Shown one piece after another: positions 9,943 to 20,500 of a stretch of DNA of 64,000 nucleotides; positions within the stretch are counted from its first letter, which is position 1; each line of letters opens with the position of its first letter. A program made the position numbers and the translations under genes. Origin of the DNA: Variovorax sp. PAMC26660 (GTDB taxonomy: Bacteria; Pseudomonadota; Gammaproteobacteria; Burkholderiales; Burkholderiaceae_C); the NCBI RefSeq assembly GCF_014302995.1, contig NZ_CP060295.1:3525501-3589500 (forward strand), in the 5' to 3' direction. Below the pieces are notes generated by a model. It did not search any database. It was given only the letters and a program-made list of their open reading frames with translations, and was not told where the DNA came from.

Positions 9943-11369
9943 GCGATACGACGCCGCTGAACATGACGCTGGCGCAGGCGCAGCAGTGGATTCCAGGTTC
10001 GCGCCTGGTGGGTGACCCTTTGACGGTCATCGCCCGCGTCCACACCGACACCCGCACACTGGCTGCGGGCGACCTGTTCGTCGCGCTCAAGGGCGAACGC
10101 TTCGATGCCAACGATTTCCTGGCCGATGCCAGGAAGCAGGGTGCCGTTGCTGCCATTGCCCATCATGGCCTCGAAGCTGCAGGCCTTGCCGGCCTCGAAG
10201 TGCCGGACTCGCTGGCCGCGCTCGGTGCGCTCGGCGCCGGCTGGCGCGCACAGTTCGAGCTGCCGCTGATCGCCGTCACCGGCAGCAACGGCAAGACCAC
10301 CGTCACGCAGATGATTGCGGCGATCCTGTTTGCCTTCCACGCCGAACGCGCGCTGGCGACGGCCGGCAACTTCAACAACGAGATCGGCGTGCCGCTCACG
10401 CTGCTGCGCTTGCGCGCATCGCACCAGCGCGCCGTGCTCGAACTCGGCATGAACCACCCGGGCGAGATTGCGCGGCTGGCCACCATTTCGCGCCCGACCA
10501 TCGCACTGGTCAACAACGCCCAACGCGAGCACCAGGAATTCATGGCCTCCGTCGAAGCGGTGGCCGTCGAGAACGCCGCCGTGTTCGCGGTGCTGCCCGA
10601 CGACGGCACGGCCGTGTTTCCGTACGGCGATACCTTCACCTCGCTGTGGACCGACATGGCCCGCGAAGGCGGCAGCCGTCGCTGCATGACCTTCGGCGAA
10701 GACGAGGCTGCCGACATTTCGCTCGGCAGCGCCGAATGGACGCAGGGCGCCTGGGCCGTGCGCGTACGCACGCCGCTGGGCGCTTTCGACGCGCGCCTGC
10801 ACATCGCGGGCCGCCACAACGTGGGCAACGCGCTGGCCGCCACCGCCTGCGCACTCGCGGCCGGCGTTGCCATCGAGACCATCGCGGCCGGCCTCTCGGC
10901 CTTCGAGCCGGTCAAGGGCCGCTCCAAGGCAAGCGAGATCGTGCTGCCGAACGGCCACGCGCTCACGCTGGTCGACGACAGCTACAACGCCAACCCCGAT
11001 TCCGTACTCGCCGCCATCGACGTGCTCGCCGCCTTGCCGGGCCCGCGCCTGCTGGCGCTCGGTGAAATGGCCGAGGTGGGCAACCGCTCGCCCGAGTTCC
11101 ACGCCGAAGTCGGCGAGCGGGCGCGCCAGCGCGGCATCGAGACCGTCTACACGATCGGCACCGCGACGGCCCACACCGTTGCAGCTTTCAAGGGCGACGC
11201 CAACGGCCGCCATTTCGAGGCATTCGACGCGCTCAGCGCGGCGGTGCTCGCCCGCTTGCCGCAGGTCGGCAGTGTGCTCGTCAAGGGATCGCGCTCCATG
11301 AAGATGGAGCGGCTGGTGCAGGCCATTGCTGCCCATGCACAACCACAACAAAAAGGAGGCCGGTCATGA
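9939..11369 (+). CDS. murF: UDP-N-acetylmuramoyl-tripeptide--D-alanyl-D-alanine ligase MurF
   Basis: MurF attaches D-Ala-D-Ala to complete the UDP-MurNAc pentapeptide. The 476-aa product has the N-terminal substrate domain (DTRTLAAGDLFVALKGERFD), the P-loop TGSNGKTT at about 115-122, the NNEIGVPLTLL segment and, late in the chain, LVDDSYNANPDS, which is highly characteristic of MurF. The start ATG overlaps the murE stop (ATGA). mraY follows after 22 bp, one of the few gaps in this part of the cluster. Confidence 0.97.
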   Translation: MSDTTPLNMTLAQAQQWIPGSRLVGDPLTVIARVHTDTRTLAAGDLFVALKGERFDANDFLADARKQGAVAAIAHHGLEAAGLAGLEVPDSLAALGALGAGWRAQFELPLIAVTGSNGKTTVTQMIAAILFAFHAERALATAGNFNNEIGVPLTLLRLRASHQRAVLELGMNHPGEIARLATISRPTIALVNNAQREHQEFMASVEAVAVENAAVFAVLPDDGTAVFPYGDTFTSLWTDMAREGGSRRCMTFGEDEAADISLGSAEWTQGAWAVRVRTPLGAFDARLHIAGRHNVGNALAATACALAAGVAIETIAAGLSAFEPVKGRSKASEIVLPNGHALTLVDDSYNANPDSVLAAIDVLAALPGPRLLALGEMAEVGNRSPEFHAEVGERARQRGIETVYTIGTATAHTVAAFKGDANGRHFEAFDALSAAVLARLPQVGSVLVKGSRSMKMERLVQAIAAHAQPQQKGGRS

Positions 11370-11391
11370 CGCATGAGCCGCGCAACACCAC

Positions 11392-12570
11392 ATGCTGATG
11401 AGCCTGGCCCAATGGCTGCAAACGCTGTCGCCCGAGTTCGGGTTCTTGCGCGTTTTCCAGTACCTCACGTTCCGCGCGCTGATGGCGGCGCTGACGGCGC
11501 TGGTGGTCGGCCTCGTGGCCGGTCCGTACGTGATCCGCCGCCTGACCGCCCTGAAGATCGGCCAGCCGATCCGCGGCTACGGCATGGAAACGCACCTGAC
11601 CAAGAGCGGCACGCCCACCATGGGCGGTGTGCTGGTGCTGTTCTCGATCGCCTTCGCCACGCTGCTGTGGTTCGACATCTCCAACAGGTTCGTGTGGATC
11701 GTGCTGTGGGTCACGATGGGCTTTGGCGCCATCGGCTGGGTGGACGACTGGCGCAAGGTGGTGAGCAAGGACCCTGAAGGCATGCGCTCGCGCGAGAAGT
11801 ATTTCTGGCAGTCGGTGGTCGGCCTCATGGCCGGTTTCTATTTGCTCTTCAGCATCTCCGAAAGCTCCAACTGGCGCGTGCTGCAGTTGTTCTTCGCCTG
11901 GGTGCAGTCGGGCTTCGATCTGGACTTCCCGCCCAAGATCAACCTGCTGGTGCCTTTCTTCAAGGAAGTGAGCTATCCGCTGGGCGGCATCGGCTTCGTG
12001 ATCCTCACCTACCTGGTGATCGTCGGTGCGAGCAATGCGGTCAACCTGACCGACGGGCTCGACGGCCTGGCGATCATGCCGGTGGTGATGGTCGGTTCGG
12101 CGCTGGGCGTGTTCGCGTACGTCACGGGCAGCGCGGTGTATTCCAAGTACCTGCTGTTCCCCAATATCCCGGGCTCGGGCGAGCTGCTGGTGTTCTGCTC
12201 GGCCATGGCCGGCGCGGGCCTGGCCTTCCTCTGGTTCAACACCCATCCGGCGCAGGTCTTCATGGGCGACGTGGGCGCGCTCGCGCTGGGCGGCGCGCTG
12301 GGCACCATCGCGGTCATCGTGCGCCAGGAGATCGTGTTCTTCATCATGGGCGGCATCTTCGTGGTCGAGGCGCTCTCGGTGATGGCGCAGGTCATGTACT
12401 TCAAGTACACGAAGAAGCGCTACGGCGAAGGCCGCCGCGTGCTCAAGATGGCGCCGCTGCACCACCACTTCGAGAAGAGCGGCTGGCGCGAGACGCAGGT
12501 CGTGGTGCGCTTCTGGATCATCACGATGCTGCTGTGCCTCGTGGGCCTTTCAACGCTGAAGCTGCGCTGA
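11392..12570 (+). CDS. mraY: Phospho-N-acetylmuramoyl-pentapeptide-transferase MraY
   Basis: MraY transfers phospho-MurNAc-pentapeptide to undecaprenyl phosphate, making lipid I at the inner membrane. The 392-aa polytopic protein (about ten membrane segments) has the family motifs [12 protein letters not shown] near 65-76, GWVDDWRKV with the Asp pair, [13 protein letters not shown], and the C-terminal [12 protein letters not shown] with the HHH cluster. Start ATG 11392 gives MLMSLAQWL; a second ATG two codons later is possible. Confidence 0.97.
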   Translation: MLMSLAQWLQTLSPEFGFLRVFQYLTFRALMAALTALVVGLVAGPYVIRRLTALKIGQPIRGYGMETHLTKSGTPTMGGVLVLFSIAFATLLWFDISNRFVWIVLWVTMGFGAIGWVDDWRKVVSKDPEGMRSREKYFWQSVVGLMAGFYLLFSISESSNWRVLQLFFAWVQSGFDLDFPPKINLLVPFFKEVSYPLGGIGFVILTYLVIVGASNAVNLTDGLDGLAIMPVVMVGSALGVFAYVTGSAVYSKYLLFPNIPGSGELLVFCSAMAGAGLAFLWFNTHPAQVFMGDVGALALGGALGTIAVIVRQEIVFFIMGGIFVVEALSVMAQVMYFKYTKKRYGEGRRVLKMAPLHHHFEKSGWRETQVVVRFWIITMLLCLVGLSTLKLR

Positions 12571-12583
12571 GAAGAAAAAGCAC

Positions 12584-14812
12584 ATGCGGCACCTGAAAGA
12601 CCTCCCCGTTCTCATCCTCGGCCTCGGCGCGTCCGGGCTGGCGATGGCGCGCTGGTGCGCGCGCCACGGTGCGGTCGTGACTGTGGCCGACACGCGCGAG
12701 GCGCCCGCGCTGCTCGCGACGCTGAAGGCGCAGTGGCCCGATGTCGTCTTTGTCGGCGGGCCGTTCTCGGCCGCACTGATCGAAGGCACGCCGATTCGCG
12801 CGGTGTACCGCTCGCCGGGCCTTTCGCCCGCGACCATTGCATCGGTGGTCGACGCGGCGCGCGCGGTCGGCCTGCCGGTCGGTGGCGAACTGGATCTGTT
12901 CGCACGTGCGCTGCTGGATTTGCGGACGGTCGAAGTGCCGGTGGTGGAAGCCGAGCCCGTGCCTGAAGTGGCGGTCGAGCCTGAAGCGCTGGCCGAGCCG
13001 GTGGCTGAAGAAGTGCCAGTCGAGGAGGCCGTGGAAACGGAAGCCCAGGCGCAACTGCCGTTGGAAGAGCCACTGCCTGTCGTCGAAACGCCGGAAGCTG
13101 TTCAAGAGGCTGCGCCGGCCGATGCCGTCGCACTCGTGACGGAACCGGTTGTGTCGACCGAACCGAGCGAACCGGCCGAACCAGCGCAAGCCGTCGAAAC
13201 GCCCGAAGCCACTGAAACCAGTCCCGAGCCGGTCACCCCCGCCATGGCCGAAGCCATGCCACGCGATCCGTCGATGAGCGTTTCCGTCGCGACGCCGACA
13301 GAAGCCTCGGATGCCGAAGCGCCTGAAGCTGCATCGCAAGCCCCTGACGCCGCGGTGGAAGTCCCGGAAGCTGCGTCGGACGCGCCCACTGCCACACCGG
13401 CATCCAACACCGGCTCCCGCCTGCCGACAACCGGCAAGCCCTACGTTCCCACGGCAGCCAAGGAAGCCGCCGAGTTCGTTGCCAAGATCGCCGAGTTCGC
13501 CGCGACCAACCCGGCCTCTGCTGCCGCCGAGGAAGAAACGCCCCAGCTCGAACTGGCGCCCGTGGCCGAACCCGAACCGCCAAAGGGCTACACGCCCGCG
13601 GTGCTCGCCATCACCGGCACCAACGGCAAGACCACCGTGACCGCGCTCACCGGCCAACTGGTCGAGCGCGCGGGCAAGACCGTGGCCGTGGCCGGCAACA
13701 TCGGCCCGACGCTGCTCGACACCCTGTCCGCGCACATCGATGCCGGCACGTTGCCCGACGTCTGGGTGCTTGAACTCTCCAGCTTCCAGCTCGACGGCGT
13801 GCAGGACTTCGAGCCGACCGCCGCCACCGTGCTCAACCTCACGCAGGACCACCTCGACTGGCACGGCGACATGCCGGCCTACGCGGCGGCCAAGGCGCGC
13901 ATCTTCGGCGCGCGCGGCCTGCTGGTGCTGAACCGCGACGACGCCGGCGTGATGGCGATGCTGCCGCCGCCCATCCGCGCGAAGCTGCAGCGTCCGCAGA
14001 TTCGCGCCCATGTCACCTTCGGCGCGGCGATGCCGCTGCGCCCCGGCGACTACGGCATCGAGCGCATCAACGGCGTCGCCTGGCTGGTGCGCGCGCTGGA
14101 AGCCGACGAAACACAGAAGCGCAAGCGCGGTGCGGTGGTGGAAGAAGAAATCTTCTTTCAGCGCCTGATGCCCGCCGATGCGCTGCGCATTCGCGGTCGC
14201 CACAACGCCATGAACGCCCTGGCCGCGCTCGCGCTCGCCAGCGCAGCCGATTGCGCGCTGGGCCCGATGCTCTATGGCCTGCGCGAGTACCGCGGTGAGC
14301 CGCACCGCGTGGAGCCGATCGCGATCGTGGACGAGGTCGAGTACTTCGACGACAGCAAGGGCACCAATGTCGGCGCGACGGTCGCCGCACTGATCGGCCT
14401 TGGCGAAGAACGCCGCGTGGTCGTGATCCTCGGCGGCGAAGGCAAGGGGCAGGACTTCGAGCCGCTCGCAGAACCCGTGCGCAAGTACGCGCGCGCCGTG
14501 GTGCTGATCGGACGCGACGCGCCGATCATCGAAGCCGCGCTGGCCACGACCGGTGTTTCGCTGATGCATGCCGGCTCGATGGAGGAGGCCGTCAGGCTCT
14601 GCGCCGCCCGTGCCAACCCCGGCGATGCCGTGCTGCTGTCACCCGCCTGTGCGAGCTTCGACATGTTCAAGGACTACGAGCACCGCGCCGAAGTGTTCCG
14701 CGAGGCCGTGCAGGCCTACGCGGACAGCCCGCGCGGCCTTCTTGGGGAACACACCCCGACGCAAGACGCCCCGTCGTCTTCCGCTTCGGGATCGATGGAG
14801 GAGCAGGTTTGA
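12584..14812 (+). CDS. murD: UDP-N-acetylmuramoyl-L-alanine--D-glutamate ligase MurD with ~215-aa low-complexity insertion
   Basis: MurD adds D-glutamate to UDP-MurNAc-L-Ala in the cytoplasm. Residues 1-115 are the UMP-binding domain ([22 protein letters not shown]), and the ATPase domain starts with ITGTNGKTT at 343-351, followed by [12 protein letters not shown] and the C-terminal domain with [11 protein letters not shown] and [18 protein letters not shown]. Between the first two domains lies a 215-residue Glu/Pro/Ala/Val-rich stretch (about 117-333) where E. coli MurD has almost none; the total is 742 aa against 438. The reading frame is open throughout and codon use stays high-GC, so this looks like a real insertion rather than a frameshift. 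The insertion has no recognisable domain. The stop overlaps the ftsW start. Confidence 0.95.
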   Translation: MRHLKDLPVLILGLGASGLAMARWCARHGAVVTVADTREAPALLATLKAQWPDVVFVGGPFSAALIEGTPIRAVYRSPGLSPATIASVVDAARAVGLPVGGELDLFARALLDLRTVEVPVVEAEPVPEVAVEPEALAEPVAEEVPVEEAVETEAQAQLPLEEPLPVVETPEAVQEAAPADAVALVTEPVVSTEPSEPAEPAQAVETPEATETSPEPVTPAMAEAMPRDPSMSVSVATPTEASDAEAPEAASQAPDAAVEVPEAASDAPTATPASNTGSRLPTTGKPYVPTAAKEAAEFVAKIAEFAATNPASAAAEEETPQLELAPVAEPEPPKGYTPAVLAITGTNGKTTVTALTGQLVERAGKTVAVAGNIGPTLLDTLSAHIDAGTLPDVWVLELSSFQLDGVQDFEPTAATVLNLTQDHLDWHGDMPAYAAAKARIFGARGLLVLNRDDAGVMAMLPPPIRAKLQRPQIRAHVTFGAAMPLRPGDYGIERINGVAWLVRALEADETQKRKRGAVVEEEIFFQRLMPADALRIRGRHNAMNALAALALASAADCALGPMLYGLREYRGEPHRVEPIAIVDEVEYFDDSKGTNVGATVAALIGLGEERRVVVILGGEGKGQDFEPLAEPVRKYARAVVLIGRDAPIIEAALATTGVSLMHAGSMEEAVRLCAARANPGDAVLLSPACASFDMFKDYEHRAEVFREAVQAYADSPRGLLGEHTPTQDAPSSSASGSMEEQV

Positions 14813-16107
14813 ACTCCGCTGCCTCAGGCGCCACGCCAGAGACCCGCACCAGCCGCTTCGGTGGCTGGTTCACGCGTGCCCGCAGCGGCATCGACGCCTT
14901 GCCGATGCACCTGCCGGTGCGCCTGGGCGGCGCCGGCTTCTCGCAGACCAAGGCCACGCCGATGCGTGTGCTGGGTTTCGACCAGGCGCTGGTCTGGGTC
15001 ACGGTCGCGCTGCTGACCTGGGGCCTGATCATGGTGTATTCGGCCTCGATCGCACTGCCCGACAACCCGCGCTTTGCGCGCGCCGGCTACGGTGCTTCGT
15101 TCTTCCTCACGCGGCATGCCGCCTCGGTGGTGATCGCGTTCATCGCCGCGCTGCTGGCCTTCCAGATTCCGATGAAGACCTGGGAGCGTGCCGCGCCCTG
15201 GCTCTTCGTGGCCTCGCTGCTGCTGCTGGTGGCCGTGCTCATTCCGCACATCGGCATCAACGTCAACGGCGCGCGCCGCTGGCTGCCGATGGGCTTCATG
15301 CGCTTCCAGCCCTCCGAACTCGCCAAGCTCGCGATGGTGCTCTACGCCGCCAGCTACATGGTGCGCAAGATGGAGATCAAGGAGCGGTTCTTCCGCGCCG
15401 TGCTGCCGATGGGCATCGCGGTGGTGGTGGTCGGCATGCTGGTGATGGCCGAGCCCGACATGGGCGCATTCATGGTGATCGCCGTGATCGCCATGGGCAT
15501 CCTGTTCCTGGGCGGCGTGAACGCGCGCATGTTCTTCGTGATTGCCGCGCTGGTGGTGGTGGCCTTCGGCAGCATCGTCGCGAGCAGCCCGTGGCGCCGC
15601 GAGCGCATCTTTGCCTACCTCGATCCCTGGAGCGAAGAACACGCGCTTGGCAAGGGCTACCAGTTGTCGCACTCGCTGATCGCCATCGGGCGCGGCGAGA
15701 TCTTCGGGGTGGGCCTGGGCGGCAGCGTCGAGAAGCTGCACTGGCTGCCCGAGGCGCACACCGACTTTCTGCTCGCCGTGATCGGTGAAGAGTTCGGCCT
15801 GATCGGCGTGCTGCTGATCATCGGCCTGTTCCTCTGGCTCACGCGCCGCATCATGCACATCGGCCGCCAGGCGATCGCGCTGGACCGCGTGTTCTCGGGC
15901 CTCGTCGCCCAGGGCGTCGGCGTGTGGATCGGCTTCCAGACCTTCATCAACATGGGCGTGAACCTGGGCGCATTGCCGACCAAGGGGCTGACCCTGCCGC
16001 TGATGAGCTTCGGGGGCTCGGCCATCCTGATGAACATGGTCGCATTGGCCATCGTGCTGCGCATCGACTATGAAAACCGCGTTCTCATGCGCGGAGGCCG
16101 CGTATGA
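14809..16107 (+). CDS. ftsW: Septal peptidoglycan glycosyltransferase FtsW
   Basis: FtsW is the SEDS-family polymerase that builds septal glycan strands from lipid II with FtsI. The 432-aa protein has about ten membrane helices and the SEDS signatures [26 protein letters not shown] segment near 145-170, AEPDMG, a periplasmic loop with [16 protein letters not shown], and [16 protein letters not shown]. The start is TTG 14809, supported by GGAGGAG at 14797-14803 and by overlap with the murD stop. The C-terminus (MRGGRV) is encoded within a strong hairpin. Confidence 0.95.
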   Translation: MNSAASGATPETRTSRFGGWFTRARSGIDALPMHLPVRLGGAGFSQTKATPMRVLGFDQALVWVTVALLTWGLIMVYSASIALPDNPRFARAGYGASFFLTRHAASVVIAFIAALLAFQIPMKTWERAAPWLFVASLLLLVAVLIPHIGINVNGARRWLPMGFMRFQPSELAKLAMVLYAASYMVRKMEIKERFFRAVLPMGIAVVVVGMLVMAEPDMGAFMVIAVIAMGILFLGGVNARMFFVIAALVVVAFGSIVASSPWRRERIFAYLDPWSEEHALGKGYQLSHSLIAIGRGEIFGVGLGGSVEKLHWLPEAHTDFLLAVIGEEFGLIGVLLIIGLFLWLTRRIMHIGRQAIALDRVFSGLVAQGVGVWIGFQTFINMGVNLGALPTKGLTLPLMSFGGSAILMNMVALAIVLRIDYENRVLMRGGRV

Positions 16108-16118
16108 GAACGCGGTTT
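16074..16118. repeat. 21-bp hairpin spanning the ftsW stop codon
   Basis: Bases 16074-16088 are exactly complementary to 16104-16118 (15 bp). The stem continues inward by one G-U and five G-C pairs (16089-16094 with 16098-16103), closing on an AGG triloop. The ftsW stop TGA (16105-16107) is inside the 3' arm. A second perfect 8-bp inverted repeat, GCGGCGCA/TGCGCCGC, follows at 16147-16164. No T tract follows, so an intrinsic terminator is unlikely; control of murG translation or partial read-through is possible. Confidence 0.8.
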
Positions 16119-16187
16119 CGCCACAACCGCGTCAGCGCGCAGCGCTGCGGCGCAAATGCGCCGCTCATGCGGGGAGGCCGCGTATGA
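16084..16187 (+). repeat. 24-bp direct repeat, 80 bp apart, at the ftsW-murG junction
   Basis: Bases 16084-16107 and 16164-16187 are identical over 23 of 24 positions (C16092 versus G16172). Each copy ends in GAGGCCGCGTATGA. The first copy overlaps the ftsW stop; the second supplies the Shine-Dalgarno (GGGGAGG, 16171-16177) and start codon of murG. The pattern suggests duplication or insertion at what was once an overlapping ATGA junction. Confidence 0.8.
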
Positions 16188-17245
16188 CGCGCACCGCACT
16201 CGTCATGGCTGGCGGAACCGGCGGCCACATCTTTCCGGGACTTGCCGTGGCTGAAGCGCTGCGCGAACGCGGCTGGCGCGTGCACTGGCTGGGCGCGCCC
16301 GGCAGCATGGAAGAAAAACTCGTGCCGCCGCGCGGCTTCGCCTTCGAGCCCGTGCAGTTCGGCGGCGTGCGCGGCAAGGGCCCGCTCACGCTGGTGCTGC
16401 TGCCGCCGAAGCTGCTGCGCGCCTTCTGGCAGAGCTTTCGCGTGGTGCGCCGCGTCAAGCCCGACGTGCTGGTGGGCCTGGGTGGCTACATCACCTTTCC
16501 GGGCGGAATGATGGGCGTGCTGCTGGGCAAGCCGCTGGTGCTGCATGAGCAGAACTCGGTCGCGGGTCTCGCCAACAAGGTGCTGGCGGGCGTGGCCGAC
16601 CGTGTGTTCACGGCCTTCCCGAACGTGATCAAGAAGGCGCAGTGGGTGGGCAACCCGTTGCGCGCGGCATTCACCTCGCAGCCCGATCCGGCCACGCGCT
16701 TCGTGGGTCGCACGGGCCCGCTCAAATTGCTGGTGGTCGGCGGCAGCCTTGGCGCGCGCGGCCTCAACACCGTGGTGCCGCAGGCGCTGGCACGCATCGA
16801 TGCGGCCGTGCGCCCGCAGGTGCTGCACCAGAGCGGCGCCAAGCAGATCGATGAGCTGCGCGCCAACTACACGGCCGCCGGCGTCGAGGGCGAACTCACG
16901 CCCTTCATCGAAGACACGGCGCAGGCCTATGCGGACGCCGACGTCATCGTCGCGCGCGCCGGTGCCAGCACCGTCACAGAAATCGCGGCCGTCGGCGCAG
17001 CAGCGCTGTTCGTGCCTTTCCCTTCAGCGGTCGACGACCACCAGACCACCAACGCGCGCTTCCTCGTGGATGCGGGCGGCGGCTGGCTCGTGCAGCAGGC
17101 CGACCTCACACCTGAATTGCTGGCTGATTTGCTACAGAACACCGAGCGCACGACGCTGATCGAGAAGGCCACCAAGGCCAAAACCATGCAGAAGACAGAG
17201 GCTGTGCAAGCCGTTGTCCGCGCCTGCGAGGAGCTTGCCAAATGA
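16184..17245 (+). CDS. murG: UDP-N-acetylglucosamine--N-acetylmuramyl-(pentapeptide) pyrophosphoryl-undecaprenol GlcNAc transferase MurG
   Basis: MurG adds GlcNAc to lipid I, making lipid II on the cytoplasmic face of the membrane. The 353-aa product has the N-terminal G-loop [16 protein letters not shown] (residues 8-23), the acceptor-domain [12 protein letters not shown], the second G-loop [12 protein letters not shown], and the donor-binding region [15 protein letters not shown] near 260-275. ATG 16184 is preceded by GGGGAGG. The stop overlaps the murC start by four bases. Confidence 0.96.
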   Translation: MTRTALVMAGGTGGHIFPGLAVAEALRERGWRVHWLGAPGSMEEKLVPPRGFAFEPVQFGGVRGKGPLTLVLLPPKLLRAFWQSFRVVRRVKPDVLVGLGGYITFPGGMMGVLLGKPLVLHEQNSVAGLANKVLAGVADRVFTAFPNVIKKAQWVGNPLRAAFTSQPDPATRFVGRTGPLKLLVVGGSLGARGLNTVVPQALARIDAAVRPQVLHQSGAKQIDELRANYTAAGVEGELTPFIEDTAQAYADADVIVARAGASTVTEIAAVGAAALFVPFPSAVDDHQTTNARFLVDAGGGWLVQQADLTPELLADLLQNTERTTLIEKATKAKTMQKTEAVQAVVRACEELAK

Positions 17246-18711
17246 AGCACGCGATTCGTCACATCCATTTCGTCGGCGTCGGCGGCTCGGGCATGAGCGG
17301 CATCGCCGAAGTGCTGCTGAACCTGGGCTACAAGATCACCGGTTCCGACCTGTCCGACAGCGTCACGCTGCGCCGGCTCGCGGGCCTGGGCATCGGCACC
17401 TTCGTCGGCCACGCGGCAGCGCACATCGACGGCGCGGATGCAGTCGTCACGTCCACCGCGGTGCAGTCGGACAACCCCGAGGTGCTGGCCGCACGCGAGA
17501 AGCGCATTCCGGTCGTGCCGCGCGCGCTGATGCTGGCCGAGCTGATGCGCCTGAAGCAGGGCATCGCGATTGCCGGCACGCACGGCAAGACCACCACCAC
17601 CAGCCTGGTGGCCAGCGTGCTCGACGCCGCGGGGCTCGATCCGACCTTCGTGATCGGTGGCCGCCTGAACAGCGCCGGCGCCAATGCGCAACTGGGCAGC
17701 GGCGACTACATCGTGGTCGAGGCCGACGAGTCCGACGCCTCGTTCCTGAACCTGCTGCCCATCATGGCGGTGGTCACGAACATAGACGCCGACCACATGG
17801 AGACCTATGGGCACGACTTCGCGAAGCTCAAGAAAGCCTTCGTCGATTTCCTGCACCGCATGCCGTTCTATGGCGTGGCCATCCTGTGCACCGACGATCC
17901 GGCCGTGCGCGACATCGTGGCCGACGTCACCTGCCCGGTCACCAGCTACGGCTTCGGCGAGGACGCCCAGGTGCGCGCCATCAACGTGCGCGCCGTGGGC
18001 GCCCAGATGCATTTCACCGCCCAGCGCCGCAACGGCGTGACGCTGCCCGACCTGCCCATCGTGCTGAACCTGCCGGGCGAGCACAACGTGCGCAATGCGC
18101 TGTCGGTGATCGCCGTGGCGGTCGAGCTTGGCATTCCCGACGAAGCCGTGCAGCGCGGCCTCGAAGGATTCAAGGGCGTGGGCCGCCGCTTCCAGAGCTA
18201 TGGCGAAGTGAGCGTGCCGGGCGATGCCGCCGCGGGCCACTTCACCGTGATCGACGACTACGGCCATCACCCGGTCGAGATGGCGGCCACCATTGCTGCG
18301 GCGCGCGGCGCCTTCCCGGGTCGCCGGCTGGTGCTGGCCTTCCAGCCGCACCGCTACACCCGCACGCGCGACTGCTTCGAGGATTTCGTCAAGGTCATCG
18401 GCACGGCCGATTCGGTGCTGCTGGGCGAGGTCTATGCCGCCGGTGAAGCACCCATCGTGGCAGCCGACGGCCGCACGCTGGCGCGCGCATTGCGCGTGGC
18501 GGGCAAGGTGGAGCCGGTGTTCGTCGACGACATCGGCGCCATGCCTCAAGCCATTCTCGACAACGCCCTGCCCGGCGACGTGGTGCTCTGCATGGGCGCG
18601 GGGTCCATCGGCGCGGTGCCGGCCAGGGTGGTCGAACTCGGTGCGGCCGCCGCTGTGGCGCCGTCCTCATCAACATCGGAGCGCAGTGCGCGCAAGGGGA
18701 GGGCTGCATGA
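17242..18711 (+). CDS. murC: UDP-N-acetylmuramate--L-alanine ligase MurC
   Basis: MurC adds L-alanine to UDP-MurNAc, the first step of stem-peptide assembly. The 489-aa product begins with the Rossmann-like [16 protein letters not shown], has the P-loop [10 protein letters not shown] near 111-120, the [10 protein letters not shown] motif, and in the C-terminal domain [13 protein letters not shown] and FQPHRYTRT. Length matches E. coli MurC (491). It overlaps murG and ddlB by four bases each, indicating tight coupling. Confidence 0.97.
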   Translation: MKHAIRHIHFVGVGGSGMSGIAEVLLNLGYKITGSDLSDSVTLRRLAGLGIGTFVGHAAAHIDGADAVVTSTAVQSDNPEVLAAREKRIPVVPRALMLAELMRLKQGIAIAGTHGKTTTTSLVASVLDAAGLDPTFVIGGRLNSAGANAQLGSGDYIVVEADESDASFLNLLPIMAVVTNIDADHMETYGHDFAKLKKAFVDFLHRMPFYGVAILCTDDPAVRDIVADVTCPVTSYGFGEDAQVRAINVRAVGAQMHFTAQRRNGVTLPDLPIVLNLPGEHNVRNALSVIAVAVELGIPDEAVQRGLEGFKGVGRRFQSYGEVSVPGDAAAGHFTVIDDYGHHPVEMAATIAAARGAFPGRRLVLAFQPHRYTRTRDCFEDFVKVIGTADSVLLGEVYAAGEAPIVAADGRTLARALRVAGKVEPVFVDDIGAMPQAILDNALPGDVVLCMGAGSIGAVPARVVELGAAAAVAPSSSTSERSARKGRAA

Positions 18712-19679
18712 GCCTTCAGGATCCAAAACTCTTCGGCAAGGTGGCCGTGCTGTTCGGCGGAAGCTCCGCCGAGCGCGAGATTTCATTGATGTCCGGCAAC
18801 GGTGTGCTCGAAGCCCTGCGTTCGCGCGGCGTCGATGCGCATGCGTTCGACCCGTCCGAGCGTGAGCTGTTCGAGCTCAAGCGCGACGGCTTCGCGCGTT
18901 GCTTCGTCGCGCTGCATGGCCGCCATGGCGAAGACGGCACCGTGCAGGGCGCGCTCGAACTGCTGGGCATTCCGTACACCGGCTCGGGCGTCATGGCTTC
19001 GAGCGTGGCCATGGACAAGGTCATGACCAAGCGCATCTGGCAAGCCGATGGCCTGCCGACGCCCAAGTACGTGCGCCTGGCCTTCGACCAGCAAAGCCGC
19101 GAACAGATCATGGCCGTGCCCGACGTGCTCGGCCTGCCCGTGATCGTGAAGCCGCCGCGCGAGGGCTCGTCCATCGGCGTGACCAAGGTCGAGGGCTACT
19201 CGCAGATGCAAGACGCCGTCACGCTGTCGGCGAAGTACGACGCCGACGTGCTGTGCGAGGAATTCATCGAAGGCGAGGAAGTGACCTGCGCCGTGCTCGG
19301 CCACGGGCTCGATGCGCGCGCGCTGCCGGTGGTGCGCATTGCCGCGCCCGAAGGCGCCTACGACTACCAGAACAAGTACTTCACCGACGACGTGAAGTAC
19401 CACTGCCCGAGCGGCTTGCCCGAAGCCGAGGAACGCGAGATCCAGAGCATCACGCTGGCCGCCTACCGCACGCTCGGCTGCCGGGGCTGGGGCCGTGCCG
19501 ACGTGATGATCCGCGCCAGCGACCGCAAGCCCTTCCTGCTCGAGATGAACACCTCGCCGGGCATGACCGGCCATTCGCTGGTGCCGATTTCGGCGCGCGC
19601 GGCAGGCATTCCCTACGAAGAACTTTGCCTGCGAGTGCTGGCCTCGGCCACGCTCGACGCCACGGGAGGTTCGCAATAG
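18708..19679 (+). CDS. ddlB: D-alanine--D-alanine ligase DdlB
   Basis: DdlB is the ATP-grasp enzyme that joins two D-alanines for MurF. The 323-aa product shows [17 protein letters not shown] at the N-terminus, [14 protein letters not shown], the P-loop-like [28 protein letters not shown], and the metal-binding end [18 protein letters not shown]. All are expected for Ddl. It starts inside the murC stop (ATGA) and ends two bases before ftsQ. Confidence 0.96.
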   Translation: MSLQDPKLFGKVAVLFGGSSAEREISLMSGNGVLEALRSRGVDAHAFDPSERELFELKRDGFARCFVALHGRHGEDGTVQGALELLGIPYTGSGVMASSVAMDKVMTKRIWQADGLPTPKYVRLAFDQQSREQIMAVPDVLGLPVIVKPPREGSSIGVTKVEGYSQMQDAVTLSAKYDADVLCEEFIEGEEVTCAVLGHGLDARALPVVRIAAPEGAYDYQNKYFTDDVKYHCPSGLPEAEEREIQSITLAAYRTLGCRGWGRADVMIRASDRKPFLLEMNTSPGMTGHSLVPISARAAGIPYEELCLRVLASATLDATGGSQ

Positions 19680-19681
19680 CC

Positions 19682-20470
19682 ATGGCCGACAGCATCCCCG
19701 CGCCCTTCGACGTCAAGCTCATGAACATCGTTGCGAATCTTGCATTCGCGGCGGTGGCGCTCATGCTGCTGGCGGCGGGCGCATGGTGGGTGCTGCGCCA
19801 ACCTTTCTTTCCCATCGGCGGCATCAAGGTGGACGGCGAGGTCACGCACAACAACGCGGTCACGCTGCGTGCCAACGTGGCGCCGCAGCTCAACGGCAAC
19901 TTCTTCACCATCGACCTGGCGCGTGCGCGCACCGCCTTCGAGTCGGTGCCGTGGGTGCGCAGCGCGGTGGTGCGGCGCGAGTTCCCGAACAAGCTGCGTG
20001 TGACGCTGACCGAGCAGGTGCCGGTGGCCAACTGGGGCGACGAAGCGGGCTCCAAGCTGATCAACGGCTTCGGCGACGTGTTCGAGGCCAACGTGGCCGA
20101 GGTGGACGACAACCTGCCGCGCCTCGATGGCCCGATCGAGCAGGCCGGGCAGGTGCTCGGCATGTACCGCGTGCTGCAGCCGCAGTTCCAGCCTTACGAC
20201 TTCAGCATCGACGAGCTGTCGCTGTCGAGCCGGGGCAGCTGGAAGGTGGTGCTCGACAGCGGTGCAGAGATCGAGCTGGGCCGAGGCCAGAGCGAGGAGG
20301 TGACGGCCCGCCTGCAGCGCTTCCTGAAGACCGTGACCCAGGTTGCGGGCCAGTACCACCGAACGGTGGCCGACGTCGAAGGCGCCGATCTGCGCCACAA
20401 CGACGCGTATGCACTGCGGCTGCGCGGCGTCACCACGGTCTCGCCCGAGGCCCCAAGAAGAATCAAGTAG
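19682..20470 (+). CDS. ftsQ: Cell division protein FtsQ
   Basis: FtsQ is a bitopic inner-membrane protein linking early and late divisome proteins through FtsL and FtsB. The 262-aa product has a short cytoplasmic N-terminus, one membrane segment at about residues 14-38, a POTRA domain beginning FFPIGGIKVDGEVTHNN (about 41-110) that includes SVPWVRSAVVRREFPN, and the beta domain ending near residue 255. It starts two bases after the ddlB stop. ftsA follows after 30 bp. Confidence 0.94.
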   Translation: MADSIPAPFDVKLMNIVANLAFAAVALMLLAAGAWWVLRQPFFPIGGIKVDGEVTHNNAVTLRANVAPQLNGNFFTIDLARARTAFESVPWVRSAVVRREFPNKLRVTLTEQVPVANWGDEAGSKLINGFGDVFEANVAEVDDNLPRLDGPIEQAGQVLGMYRVLQPQFQPYDFSIDELSLSSRGSWKVVLDSGAEIELGRGQSEEVTARLQRFLKTVTQVAGQYHRTVADVEGADLRHNDAYALRLRGVTTVSPEAPRRIK

Positions 20471-20500
20471 CGCTCATCGAGAAATCGAGGACATATCTCA

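Noticed and set aside
12932..13582. Frameshift or gene fusion as the cause of the MurD insertion
   Set aside because: The frame stays open with the same codon bias across the insertion, and both flanking domains are intact in one frame with no alternative start or stop.
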